Assembly (NCBI GenBank): GCA_963835935.1
Contig: CAWIHK010000001.1
Span: 1,746,792-1,810,791, forward strand
Reading direction: 5' to 3'
Length of the DNA: 64,000 nucleotides
Source: CAWIHK01 sp963835935
Lineage (GTDB): Bacteria > Bacteroidota > Ignavibacteria > UBA10030 > CAVZMI01
Shown here: piece by piece, positions 45,386-54,280 of the stretch
Numbering within the stretch: the stretch's first letter is position 1
How the letters are laid out: each line of letters begins with the position of its first letter
Position numbers and translations under genes: made by a program
The notes under the pieces: model-generated
What the model was told of the DNA's origin: nothing
Databases searched by the model: none
What the model saw: only the letters and a program-made list of their open reading frames with translations

Positions 45386-48215
45386 CTCCTCTTTTTCCAC
45401 TCGTGCATCGATCAACGAGATAGAAAATCGACTTATAACTAATTCCGCTGGATAGTGAAAGTCCGATTTCACATGTTCGGCTTGTTGAAAAACCTTGAGT
45501 GCAATTCCCCGGAATCTGAGTTTTCAAAGTCGATAAAGCACTTTTGTTTACCTCAGGATGCGTGAAACCAAGGTCACCGGCCCATCCACAGCATTCGATT
45601 CCTTCGGGGATGATGACTTGCTCCGCACATAAATTCGCCAACCGCTTGAATTTATCTTCCAATCCCAATTTTATCGCACTGCATGGAATATGGAGAGCGA
45701 CAACTTCTTCTGCTTTCTGGAAATCCAATCTGTCGACGAGATGTGAAAGGATGAATTCAACTGGTTCGAATAATTGTAATTTTGGCAACATCGTCTCTTT
45801 CATTCTTAAAAGGCAAGGACTCATATCGACAAGAATCGGATACTCACCATCATTCGATGCCAGACGCAAAGCCGTTTCAAGTTCGGCGACTTTCATTTCA
45901 GCTTGCTTTTTGAAACCTTTGCTATCGAATGCCAACCCGCAACAGAGGTTCTCAAGGTTGTGCGGAAAAATAATCTCACATTCTGCTTTTCCCAATAACC
46001 GGACGATCGTTGTCGAAACAGAATCTTCCGTGTCATAGTCTTGTGATATTCCCATCGCTCTGTTGATGCAAGCTGGAAAATATACAACCTTAAATTTATT
46101 TCTTTCTTCAAGATCAATCTTTTTATTCAAGTCGATACTACGACCACCACGAGGAATGAATTTATTCCACTGAGGAATTGTGTTGCCGGATAAAATTCTA
46201 ATCGTCGAAGCAAGTTTTGCCAACTTTTCCGTTCCCAGCATCCGATGTATTAAATCGACGCTATTCAAAACCGATCTTAGAATGTGAATGATCATTCCAA
46301 AATTCTTTGCCGTCACCGTTGCGAATATATTGCTGAAAACAGATCGATTCTTAAAACGTAATTCCTTCATCAATTTTCCTGAGTCGATTCCAACCGGACA
46401 TGCCAATGAGCAGAGTCCATCCGTCGCGCATGTTTGATCTCCGAAATATTCATAATCCATTTTTAATCGTCTATTCTTCTCCTGCGTATTAGAATGACTT
46501 TCAATTTGTCGATAAAGGGTAATTCGTTGACGGGGAGTAAGCGTAATATCCTTTGACGGACAATGAACTTCACAAAAACCGCATTCGATGCATTTGTCGA
46601 TTAACGAATTTACAGCGGCAAATGGTTTTATATTTTTCAAATGTGCCTGAGGATTAGCATTGATAATGACATCCGGATTGAGAAGATTCGCGGGATCGAA
46701 AATCATTTTTATTTCGCGCATGATTCGATATGCCTCGGTTCCCCATTCGCGTTCTACGAACGGCGCCATATTTCGTCCCGTTCCATGTTCTCCTTTTAAC
46801 GCCCCATCATATTTTTCGATAACGAGTGTCGTTACATCTTCGATCAACTGCCGGTAACGATCCACTTCTTCCGGTCGATTAAAATCCTGGCTGAAGACAA
46901 AATGAAGATTGCCTTCCAGAGCATGTCCGAATATTATCGCATCTGCATATCCATGTTTCTGTAATAATATTTTTAGATCGAGCGTTGCTTCCGCAAGATG
47001 TGGAAGAGGAAAAACTACATCTTCGATGACACACGTTGTACCGGTTGCCCTCATTGCACCGACAGATGGAAACAGGCCTTTTCGGATGTTCCACAATTCC
47101 TCGTATTCTTTGGGATCGTTTTTAAATTCTATTGGGAATAGTGGCCGAATATTATTCAACGCGGAACTGACTTGCCGTATCCGAACGGACAACTGTTCAT
47201 CCGATTCGCCACCAACTTGGACAAGTAATGCAGTCGCATCATCATCGAGATTTTTAAGATACGCTGGCATTCCTGCCTTGAGCTCCACCGATCTCAGCGA
47301 TGCACGATCCATCAGCTCAACAGCCTCGACTTCACACGTTTTCAGAATCTCTGCTGCCTCACATGCCTCACCGATTCGAGAGAATATCATGAGTGAACTT
47401 GCCTTGTGCGGAAGTTCCGGAACAGTGGCGTATGTAATTTCTGAAATGAACCCCAGCGTTCCTTCCGAACCAACCATTAGATGTGCGATGATATCAATCG
47501 GATCGACAAAATCGATAAAAGAATTTATGCTGTATCCGGTAGTATTTTTTATTTTATATTTATGCTTTATCCGTTTAACCAAAACATCGTTGGAATGAAT
47601 TATATCGCGAAGGCCGATAATTTTTTCGATCAAATCTTTTTTTGATAACTGAAATTGTTTCCGACTTTGTGAGTCGCGTGTGTCGAGAACAGTTCCATCA
47701 TGAAAAACCATTCTCATTCTTCGGAGCGTCTGGTAGGTATTCTGCGCCGTTCCACAACACATACCGCTTGCATTATTAGAGGCAATTCCGCCGATCATTG
47801 CCGCGTTGATGGAGGCAGGATCAGGACCTATTTTTTTCCCATGTCTTGCCAAATAACTATTGGCTCTTGCTCCGATAATTCCAGGCTGTAATGTAATTTC
47901 CGTAGCATCTTCATTAATCGTATACTTCGTCCATGTCGAACCGAGTAGTACCAGCACAGAATCTGTGATCGCCTGTCCTGACAAACTTGTTCCTGCAGAA
48001 CGGAAAGTGACGGGAATTTTCAGGGCTGTAATTTCCTGAAGAACTCTAACAACCTCCGCTTCATTTTCAACTTTGACAATGAGTTTTGGAATGAGCCGAT
48101 AAAAGCTTGCGTCGGTTCCGTACGCGAAAGTTCGAAGATCATCATGGATAAGTCGATCCGTGGGAATAATACATTTAAGACGATGAAAAAGCGTCTTATA
48201 AATACCGATGAGCAT
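45363..48215 (-). CDS. FAD-linked and Fe-S-binding dehydrogenase (D-lactate dehydrogenase-type)
   Basis: The 950 residues combine a VAO-type FAD domain (about 30-470: VTFRSAGTSLSGQAIT, the ASNASGMCCGT loop, HALEGNLHF and EHGTGRNMAP) with a ferredoxin-like segment (CIECGFCEVHCPS, CATDGLCSLACPVG) and a CCG domain (ENLCCGLAFDSKGF, GIECCGWAGDLGF). This is the layout of large D-lactate dehydrogenase and GlcD-GlcF fusions that oxidise 2-hydroxyacids and pass electrons to quinone or ferredoxin; the substrate cannot be fixed from sequence. Residues 930-950 derive from the hexameric repeat. Confidence 0.88.
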   Translation of the reverse strand: MLIGIYKTLFHRLKCIIPTDRLIHDDLRTFAYGTDASFYRLIPKLIVKVENEAEVVRVLQEITALKIPVTFRSAGTSLSGQAITDSVLVLLGSTWTKYTINEDATEITLQPGIIGARANSYLARHGKKIGPDPASINAAMIGGIASNNASGMCCGTAQNTYQTLRRMRMVFHDGTVLDTRDSQSRKQFQLSKKDLIEKIIGLRDIIHSNDVLVKRIKHKYKIKNTTGYSINSFIDFVDPIDIIAHLMVGSEGTLGFISEITYATVPELPHKASSLMIFSRIGEACEAAEILKTCEVEAVELMDRASLRSVELKAGMPAYLKNLDDDATALLVQVGGESDEQLSVRIRQVSSALNNIRPLFPIEFKNDPKEYEELWNIRKGLFPSVGAMRATGTTCVIEDVVFPLPHLAEATLDLKILLQKHGYADAIIFGHALEGNLHFVFSQDFNRPEEVDRYRQLIEDVTTLVIEKYDGALKGEHGTGRNMAPFVEREWGTEAYRIMREIKMIFDPANLLNPDVIINANPQAHLKNIKPFAAVNSLIDKCIECGFCEVHCPSKDITLTPRQRITLYRQIESHSNTQEKNRRLKMDYEYFGDQTCATDGLCSLACPVGIDSGKLMKELRFKNRSVFSNIFATVTAKNFGMIIHILRSVLNSVDLIHRMLGTEKLAKLASTIRILSGNTIPQWNKFIPRGGRSIDLNKKIDLEERNKFKVVYFPACINRAMGISQDYDTEDSVSTTIVRLLGKAECEIIFPHNLENLCCGLAFDSKGFKKQAEMKVAELETALRLASNDGEYPILVDMSPCLLRMKETMLPKLQLFEPVEFILSHLVDRLDFQKAEEVVALHIPCSAIKLGLEDKFKRLANLCAEQVIIPEGIECCGWAGDLGFTHPEVNKSALSTLKTQIPGNCTQGFSTSRTCEIGLSLSSGISYKSIFYLVDRCTSGKRGEQGQDQD

Positions 48216-48596
48216 ACCGCTATCATTTACCTTTCAATAAAATTTTCTCATGCATTATTCTGATGATCATCGAATCAATCAATTGAAAGTAAGTAGAATA
48301 GTTTTATGGCTGTGACGAATATTAATCTCAACCTTAACCTGCTGTTCTGAAAAAATACGAACCTTGCGACGACGACACATCCATATCGTTAAATCCCGAC
48401 TCTGGTACGAATAATAGTCGTAAAACTGTGTTAAGTTACTCATATTTTTATAAGAAATACAAAAAATGAATTTGTATGATTGAAATTTATTTTCCTACTA
48501 AATATTATTGTCTGAATATTATTTTTATTCTTACTATTGACAGATGTAGGAATTTACATTATATTATTACCGTCGATTATGAAAGGAATTCTTCTA
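48216..48596. other. Gene-free stretch with repeat and gene fragment
   Basis: This 381-base gap contains a hexameric repeat tract (48324-48341) and a fragment of a PEP-binding-protein gene (48343-48404), reported separately. The remainder is AT-rich. The vapB promoter presumably lies at its right end. Confidence 0.5.
48343..48404 (-). pseudogene. Fragment of a receiver/PEP-binding protein gene
   Basis: The minus strand encodes PESGFNDMDVSSSQGSYFFR, matching VESGFKDMDVTPSQGSHFFQ of the gene at 49282-52299 (its positions 49491-49553). One T is missing in the fragment relative to the gene, shifting the frame just after this segment, and the terminal 60 or so codons are absent. Immediately beyond lies a hexameric repeat like that at the intact gene's 3' end (49252-49290). 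So it is a decayed copy of the 3' region of that gene on the other side of vapBC. Confidence 0.75.
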
Positions 48597-48827
48597 ATGG
48601 AAACTATAGCAACAAAGAAAGGACAAATCGTGATACCTTCCAGACTGCGAAAAGATTTTGAAATCAAGGAAGGGACACGCATCCAAATAGAAGCGGATAA
48701 ACAAGGCCACCGAATAATTCTGAAACCAATCACGAGAGAATATATCAATAGCCTGCGAGGCAAGTTCAGAGGCAAGGGATTACTTAAAGCTTTGATGGCT
48801 GAAAAGAAACGAGAAAGAGAACTCTGA
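48597..48827 (+). CDS. vapB: VapB/MazE-type antitoxin (AbrB fold)
   Basis: The 76-residue protein has the SpoVT/AbrB swapped-hairpin domain: ETIATKKGQIVIPSRLRKDF followed by IKEGTRIQIEADKQGHRIIL, with a basic C-terminal tail (LRGKFRGKGLLKALM) likely binding the toxin. It would neutralise the PIN toxin downstream and repress the operon. Start at 48597 is chosen over further upstream Mets because AAGGA lies 9 bases upstream. Its stop TGA overlaps the toxin ATG (TGATG). Confidence 0.9.
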   Translation: METIATKKGQIVIPSRLRKDFEIKEGTRIQIEADKQGHRIILKPITREYINSLRGKFRGKGLLKALMAEKKREREL

Positions 48828-49240
48828 TGGCACACAAACTTAAAGCTTATGTTCTCGATTCGTGGGCTATTCTCGCCTATCTTGGAGATGAACCGGCAGG
48901 GAAAAAAGTTGCAGATCTAATGATCGACGCACATGAGAATGGCATTTCGCTTTTGATGACAATCGTAAATGTAGGTGAGGTCTGGTATATACTTGCTCGT
49001 GCGACTACTGATAATGAAGCCGATCTTGGTATTGCAGAGCTTCATGAATTGGGCATTGTATTTCGCGACGCTGATTGGAAACTTACTTACAATGCAGCTC
49101 GGTTCAAAGCGAAACATAAAATGTCATTTGCAGATGGATTTGCTGCTGCATTAGCGTATCAGGAAAAAGGCTCCGTGCTGGTGACAGGCGATCACGAATT
49201 TAAACAAGTGGAAGGAACAATCAAAGTTCATTGGTTATGA
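48827..49240 (+). CDS. vapC: VapC-type PIN-domain toxin
   Basis: PIN toxins are Mg-dependent ribonucleases, commonly cutting tRNA or rRNA. The 137 residues have the acidic positions expected of the active site: Asp11 in YVLDSWAIL, Glu51 in VNVGEVWY, Asp103 in MSFADGFAAA and Asp122 in VTGDHEF. Its ATG overlaps the antitoxin stop, so the pair is translationally coupled. The pair lies between a decayed copy of a PEP-binding gene end and the intact gene's end, on the opposite strand to both neighbours. Confidence 0.9.
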   Translation: MAHKLKAYVLDSWAILAYLGDEPAGKKVADLMIDAHENGISLLMTIVNVGEVWYILARATTDNEADLGIAELHELGIVFRDADWKLTYNAARFKAKHKMSFADGFAAALAYQEKGSVLVTGDHEFKQVEGTIKVHWL

Positions 49241-49251
49241 AAAACCTCATT

Positions 49252-49290
49252 CTTGACCTTGACCTTAATCTTGATCTTGACCTAGATCTC
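49252..49290. repeat. Hexameric CTTGAC/CTTGAT repeat
   Basis: Words CTTGACC, TTAATC and TTGATC are repeated about six times between vapC and the 3' end of the receiver/PEP-binding gene, extending a few bases into its last codons. The tract is of the same type as at 39829, 45335 and 48324. Confidence 0.6.
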
Positions 49291-52200
49291 ACCACAGCTA
49301 TCTACTGGCTTCAAAATTATTCCTTTATTCTTATGTCCGTTCATCCTCACGATTAATGGTTTTTTAAATCTGAGATGTTTGGTGTACATTTTTTCTTCCA
49401 GCGGTTTTTGCGACTCGAGCCATTCCCAGTCGATAAAACCTTGACCGATTCTCGGATGCACGGTGAAATATCCAACCATAAACGATGTGATGTTCTGAAA
49501 AAAGTGCGAACCCTGCGACGGCGTCACATCCATGTCCTTAAATCCTGATTCAACGATTGCGCGTGCTCCGGACACCTGATCGTACTTAACCGGAATCCCA
49601 AGCCAAGGGTCGAGCGTACCCCATCGACCAACACCGATAAGAATGTATGGTTTATTCTCGGATAATAATTTTTCGTTGAACGTTTTAATTTCTTCGACGA
49701 CATCGAAACTTCTGCTTCTGTCATATTTTTGATAGTCGACAAACACAACGTCGCAAACATTGTCGATGATGCCGTTTCCTAAAACCTGATTACTGAAACA
49801 CAACGCTTCCTTCGTATCGACATCTTCCACATTCAATTCTTCCAATTCACGATTTAACACTAGCGGCCGCATTTGCAGTAAAGCGAATTCTCTTCCGGTC
49901 TCATCGTGTTGAATCATATCCACTGCGAATTCAATTTCAACCGGCGAACCCATCCCCCAACTTCCGAGATCGAGCAAAAGATCTACAATTTGAGGCAATG
50001 GAAAAATCTTGTGCCTTAGTATCGGTGAGAAAGTAATTATGCGAATTCCCGGACGTGATATACCGTCATACACCGCGTCATTTTCCTGAGAATATGTCGA
50101 CCCGACATAACCAAGCGTTCCATCCTTTTCAGCTATTGGAAGCGAATATTTTTTCAATCGCGCGTCGTGCGTTTCAGTCGGCGCCATCGGCTGTGAAGTC
50201 AGTTCTAGAGCGTAGAATTCGCGCTGGTTATATTTTAACGCTTCCTCGGATGAAAAAAACTGAAAAGCATGATTCGGATATTTTGGACAGAACCGAACCG
50301 CCATTCCGCCTTCGACGATTGTTTTTCCCAAACCCAACGCCACGGAAGCCACTCCATCCGTTTGCACCTGCGGCGGAATCGGATAAAAATTGTGCGACCG
50401 GGCAACACCGGAAAAATCGGGATAAAAACGATTCTCGTGCTGCGAGCCGACCATCCGCTGAATGATGACCGCCATTTTTTCTTCTTCCAACCGGTAGGAT
50501 GTTACCTTGATATAATCCTTCGACGACTGATAAAACGTAGAAGCATATACGCGCTTGATGGCAGTGAGCAATTCCCGCAACCGGATTTGCGGATCCGGAT
50601 TATTGTTCGGAATCATGTACGTCGCGTACACACCTGCAAACGGATGATATTGAGAATCTTCCAGCAGACTTGAAGAACGAACCGCGAGCGGCACTTTAAT
50701 CAGATCAAGAAACGATGCGAGTGCATTTTCAATTTCCGGCGGGAACCATTGCGCTTCAATAAATCGCCGGGTTATTTCTTCATCATTATGAGAGCGCAAT
50801 GCAAATTTTCGAAGTTTGTTCTCGTCGATAAATTGATCGAACACATCGGTTGCGACTACAACAGACGGCGGAATGAGAATTCTGACATCTTGAAATCTGT
50901 ATCGGATTTCAAAGCTATTAAAAATCCGATTGATAAAACCCAGACCGCGCGCTTTTCCGCCGAGCGACCCGCTTCCGAGTCTTGCGAATGTTGTGTTTGG
51001 ATCGAATGTTTCCTTCGAAAAATCTGCGATCTGTCCGCGCTGGCGAATATGCCAATATCGCCGCACAGAGGCTAGCAAGTCATCGCGTAACGCGCTGATC
51101 GTTGGATATTCCGAAACTTTATGCGGACGCAGACGATGCGCAAGCCAAAATTCCGTTCGGGCTTTCAACCAATTTGAAAAATGATTTCTCTCTGCGTGGA
51201 ATTTTATACTTTCTTCCGGAACCTTCCGGAGTTGTTCCTCCAGTTGTATTAAGTTCGTTGCCCTGCCTACTTCAGTTCCATCTTGCATGCGAAAAACAAA
51301 ATCACCAAAACCGAAATTTTGCAGAATGAACTGTCGTAATTCTTCAAGCAATGTCGGAGAATCTTTCATCAGAAATGAAACGCCTAAAGCGATTGCGGCT
51401 TTTTCATGTTTCTGATCGTTCGATTGAAGGAGGATCGGAATATCAGACATGTACGATTTTACATCCTTCGCGAATTCCAGTCCGGCACCCTGAACAAGAT
51501 TTCCGTCTTTTTTAAAATCGACATCGGAAATAACTCCCAGAATATTCTCCTGGTACTTCTCAAAATAATTCCATGCTTCTTCATAAGTAGTACAGAGAAG
51601 AATTTTCGGCCGCGCGCGCATCCGGAGGTAACGGTGCGAAAGGTTCACCCCTTCCGAAATTAAACGCTGGGCTTGCAGCATGATCTCCATATAAATTATC
51701 GGGAGGTACGATGAATAGAATTTCACGTTATCTTCGACCAAAATGATTGATTGTACTCCGATCATTTTAGTATCGTGGTCGACATTCAATCTATCTTCAA
51801 CATATTTAATAATCCCAAGTAATATCCGATAATCACCTTGCCAGATAAAAATGCGCTCAAACACCGATATGTCGTGCGATGCAACCAGCTCAGCTTCTTC
51901 GCGGTTGTCGTACGCGAGAAGCACGATCGGAATATTGATTCCAGACTCGCGAACCATTTTCGCAAATCGAACAGCGTGAAGATCTTCGATATGCAATGTA
52001 CAGATGATAAGATCGAAACGGTTCTCCTGACTCGCCAGTTCTATTGCCTCGCGGCCGGTGGTGACATGAGTGAATTCCGGGGAATGACTCAGATCGAGCC
52101 CCTGATATTCTTTCCTGATCATCTCGTATAACCGGCCGTCTTCTTCGAAAATGTATGAATCGTACAAACTCGAGACGAGAAGGATGTCTCTGATGCGATA

Positions 52201-52299
52201 TCGCATCAGATTTTGGAATCCCTGCAAACTTGCTCCCTCGCTGAGGTCGATTCGTTTATCAGGGAATTGAGTCGTCGATTTTGTGAGATTGTCGATCAT
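49282..52299 (-). CDS. Receiver-PEP/pyruvate-binding domain fusion protein
   Basis: The 1005 residues begin with response-regulator-like folds (about 30-175; a second set with DVDFKKDGNLVQGAG at about 240-330). A large ATP-grasp PEP/pyruvate-binding domain follows (about 430-800: GSGSLGGKARGLGFINR, PLAVRSSSLLEDSQYHPFAG, EKMAVIIQRMVG and GSPVEIEFAVDM). The swivelling phosphohistidine domain and the PEP-utilising barrel of PEP synthase or PPDK are absent, so complete catalysis is unlikely. Comparable two-part proteins occur in Bacteroidota, function unknown. A role in phosphoryl-state sensing of PEP or pyruvate is inference. It is adjacent to gdhA. Confidence 0.8.
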   Translation of the reverse strand: MIDNLTKSTTQFPDKRIDLSEGASLQGFQNLMRYRIRDILLVSSLYDSYIFEEDGRLYEMIRKEYQGLDLSHSPEFTHVTTGREAIELASQENRFDLIICTLHIEDLHAVRFAKMVRESGINIPIVLLAYDNREEAELVASHDISVFERIFIWQGDYRILLGIIKYVEDRLNVDHDTKMIGVQSIILVEDNVKFYSSYLPIIYMEIMLQAQRLISEGVNLSHRYLRMRARPKILLCTTYEEAWNYFEKYQENILGVISDVDFKKDGNLVQGAGLEFAKDVKSYMSDIPILLQSNDQKHEKAAIALGVSFLMKDSPTLLEELRQFILQNFGFGDFVFRMQDGTEVGRATNLIQLEEQLRKVPEESIKFHAERNHFSNWLKARTEFWLAHRLRPHKVSEYPTISALRDDLLASVRRYWHIRQRGQIADFSKETFDPNTTFARLGSGSLGGKARGLGFINRIFNSFEIRYRFQDVRILIPPSVVVATDVFDQFIDENKLRKFALRSHNDEEITRRFIEAQWFPPEIENALASFLDLIKVPLAVRSSSLLEDSQYHPFAGVYATYMIPNNNPDPQIRLRELLTAIKRVYASTFYQSSKDYIKVTSYRLEEEKMAVIIQRMVGSQHENRFYPDFSGVARSHNFYPIPPQVQTDGVASVALGLGKTIVEGGMAVRFCPKYPNHAFQFFSSEEALKYNQREFYALELTSQPMAPTETHDARLKKYSLPIAEKDGTLGYVGSTYSQENDAVYDGISRPGIRIITFSPILRHKIFPLPQIVDLLLDLGSWGMGSPVEIEFAVDMIQHDETGREFALLQMRPLVLNRELEELNVEDVDTKEALCFSNQVLGNGIIDNVCDVVFVDYQKYDRSRSFDVVEEIKTFNEKLLSENKPYILIGVGRWGTLDPWLGIPVKYDQVSGARAIVESGFKDMDVTPSQGSHFFQNITSFMVGYFTVHPRIGQGFIDWEWLESQKPLEEKMYTKHLRFKKPLIVRMNGHKNKGIILKPVDSCGEI

Positions 52300-52398
52300 A
52301 ATGTTAAAGAAGGAAAAATTACAAAGTAAATATTATAAAAATTTATCTTCTCTGATTTATTTTTCATTCTGCACTCAACATTTTAAATTCGTCATTTG

Positions 52399-53739
52399 CT
52401 AAACCAGCCCTTGATCTAACATCGCATTCGCGACTTTTATAAATCCGCCGATGTTGGCTCCGTTTACATAATTTCCGGGTGTATCGTAGATATCGGCAGT
52501 CTCGACACATGTTCGGTGAATATTTTGCATTATCTGATGCAATCGATGATCCACTTCTTCGCTTCCCCACGGCAAGCGCATGCTGTTCTGTGACATCTCC
52601 AGTCCAGAGGTTGCAACTCCGCCGGCATTCGATGCTTTGCCCGGCGCGAAAAGAATTCCAGCCTGCTGAAATGCATGCACTCCATCGAGTGTCGTCGGCA
52701 TGTTTGCACCTTCGCATACGCAGATGCAACCATTTTTAATAAGTTCTTTCGCGTCGTTGAGATTTAATTCATTTTGAATCGCGCATGGCAATGCGATATC
52801 GGCTTTCACTCCCCACGGGTGTTTCCCGGGGAAAAATTCCGCTTTGAATTTTGTCGCGTAATCCTGCACCTGATCGCGTGCACTCGCGCGCATCTCGAGC
52901 ATATAATCTATCTTTTCTCCGTGAATGCCGTTCTTGTCGTAAATGAAACCATCTGGCCCTGATAATGTAACAACACGCCCTCCGAGCTTGTTCACTTTTT
53001 TTACTACTCCCCATGCAACGTTTCCAAATCCGGATACGGCAACAGTTTTCCCTTCAATGGAAAATCCTTTTGTCCGCAACATTTCTTCCGTAAAATAAAC
53101 TACCCCATAACCGGTTGCTTCGGGACGCACAAGCGATCCGCCCCAATTAATTCCTTTGCCTGTCAACACACCGGAGAATTCGCGGGTGAGGCGTTTATAT
53201 TGACCGAAGAGATAACCGATCTCGCGAGTCCCCACACCGATGTCGCCCGCAGGAACATCTATATCGGGTCCGATGTGGCGGAATAATTCCGTCATGAAGC
53301 TCTGGCAGAAGCGCATGATTTCATTTTCGCTTTTTCCTTTCGGATTAAAATCCGATCCGCCTTTACCGCCCCCCATCGGAAGCGATGTTAAACTATTTTT
53401 AAAAACTTGTTCGAACGCGAGAAATTTCAGAATTGAAAGATTGACGGAAGGATGGAAACGCAAACCGCCTTTGTACGGACCGATTGCGCTATTCATCTGG
53501 ATGCGGAAACCGCGGTTGATATGAATTTCCCCCTGATCATCCATCCATGGCACGCGGAAGATCACAACTCTTTCCGGTTCCACCATGCGTTCAATAATTT
53601 TTGCCGAACGATATTCCGGATGCCGGTCGAGTACCAGAGCGAGCGATTCGACCACCTCCTGCACGGCCTGTTGAAATTCGATCTCGCCGGGATTATTGGC
53701 TTTAACCCCGGCAATAATTTTTTGTGTGTAATCCGACAT
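52399..53739 (-). CDS. gdhA: Glutamate dehydrogenase (NADP-type)
   Basis: GdhA interconverts 2-oxoglutarate and ammonia with glutamate. The 446 residues (family about 445) show GPYKGGLRFHPSVNLSILKF, the catalytic PMGGGKGGSDFNPKGKS, DVPAGDIGVGTREIGYLFGQ and VSGFGNVAWG in the nucleotide-binding domain. It is the last gene before a promoter gap with 20-base tandem repeats. Its position beside the receiver/PEP-binding protein may be coincidental. Confidence 0.96.
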   Translation of the reverse strand: MSDYTQKIIAGVKANNPGEIEFQQAVQEVVESLALVLDRHPEYRSAKIIERMVEPERVVIFRVPWMDDQGEIHINRGFRIQMNSAIGPYKGGLRFHPSVNLSILKFLAFEQVFKNSLTSLPMGGGKGGSDFNPKGKSENEIMRFCQSFMTELFRHIGPDIDVPAGDIGVGTREIGYLFGQYKRLTREFSGVLTGKGINWGGSLVRPEATGYGVVYFTEEMLRTKGFSIEGKTVAVSGFGNVAWGVVKKVNKLGGRVVTLSGPDGFIYDKNGIHGEKIDYMLEMRASARDQVQDYATKFKAEFFPGKHPWGVKADIALPCAIQNELNLNDAKELIKNGCICVCEGANMPTTLDGVHAFQQAGILFAPGKASNAGGVATSGLEMSQNSMRLPWGSEEVDHRLHQIMQNIHRTCVETADIYDTPGNYVNGANIGGFIKVANAMLDQGLV

Positions 53740-54280
53740 AAGGAGTCTCCTCGATATGTGAGTTATTTTGGCAACAATATAAACAACATTGAGTACGACT
53801 GCAAGGATTTGCAGAGATGATGGATTAATGGAGAATTGATTGGATTATTGGAGAAGTGATTGGATTAATGGATGATTGGATTAGTGGAGAATTGGTTGGA
53901 TTTCAGGAGGAAAAGAATTGATTTATCGATCAATAAGAATTTATAAACTAAATTTTTATGCATGTTTACGATTTTTTAATTTAAACACAAGATGACCAAG
54001 TAACATATCTGTAACCATAATTCGTTCTTTTGATTGAGAAGAGTATCCGATTTTTAATATTGCCACGAAATTTAGCTTGGAAGGTATCGAAGAAGAGATG
54101 GCTGTGAATGGAGGGTTAAAACCCAAAATTTATTGGCTTAATTATTCCACGGCCTAAAGGCCGTGGCAATAAAATTATTCTAAAAATGCAAATCAAGATA
54201 TTGCCACGAGCTTTAGCTCGTGGATAAAAAAAGACACCTGAGCAGTGGGTTTTAACCCACAATTATAGGAGAGAATTTTA
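53740..54280. repeat. Gene-free stretch: tandem repeat and palindromic repeats upstream of the transposase
   Basis: At 53821-53910 about 4.5 copies of a 20-base unit (TGGATTAATGGAGAATTGAT and variants; one copy is 16 bases) are tandemly arranged. Further right, GGGTTAAAACCC (54113-54124), CCACGGCCTAAAGGCCGTGG (54147-54166), CCACGAGCTTTAGCTCGTGG (54204-54223) and GTGGGTTTTAACCCAC (54245-54260) are short perfect palindromes of the REP type, and a degenerate copy of the second kind lies at about 54062-54082. No gene was found. Confidence 0.85.

Noticed and set aside
48476..48661. 61-codon ORF overlapping vapB
   Set aside because: It overlaps the vapB start in another frame, and vapB has a clear Shine-Dalgarno and domain.
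49282..52299. Annotation as full PEP synthase
   Set aside because: The phosphohistidine and PEP-utilising domains are missing, so a complete enzyme call is not supported.
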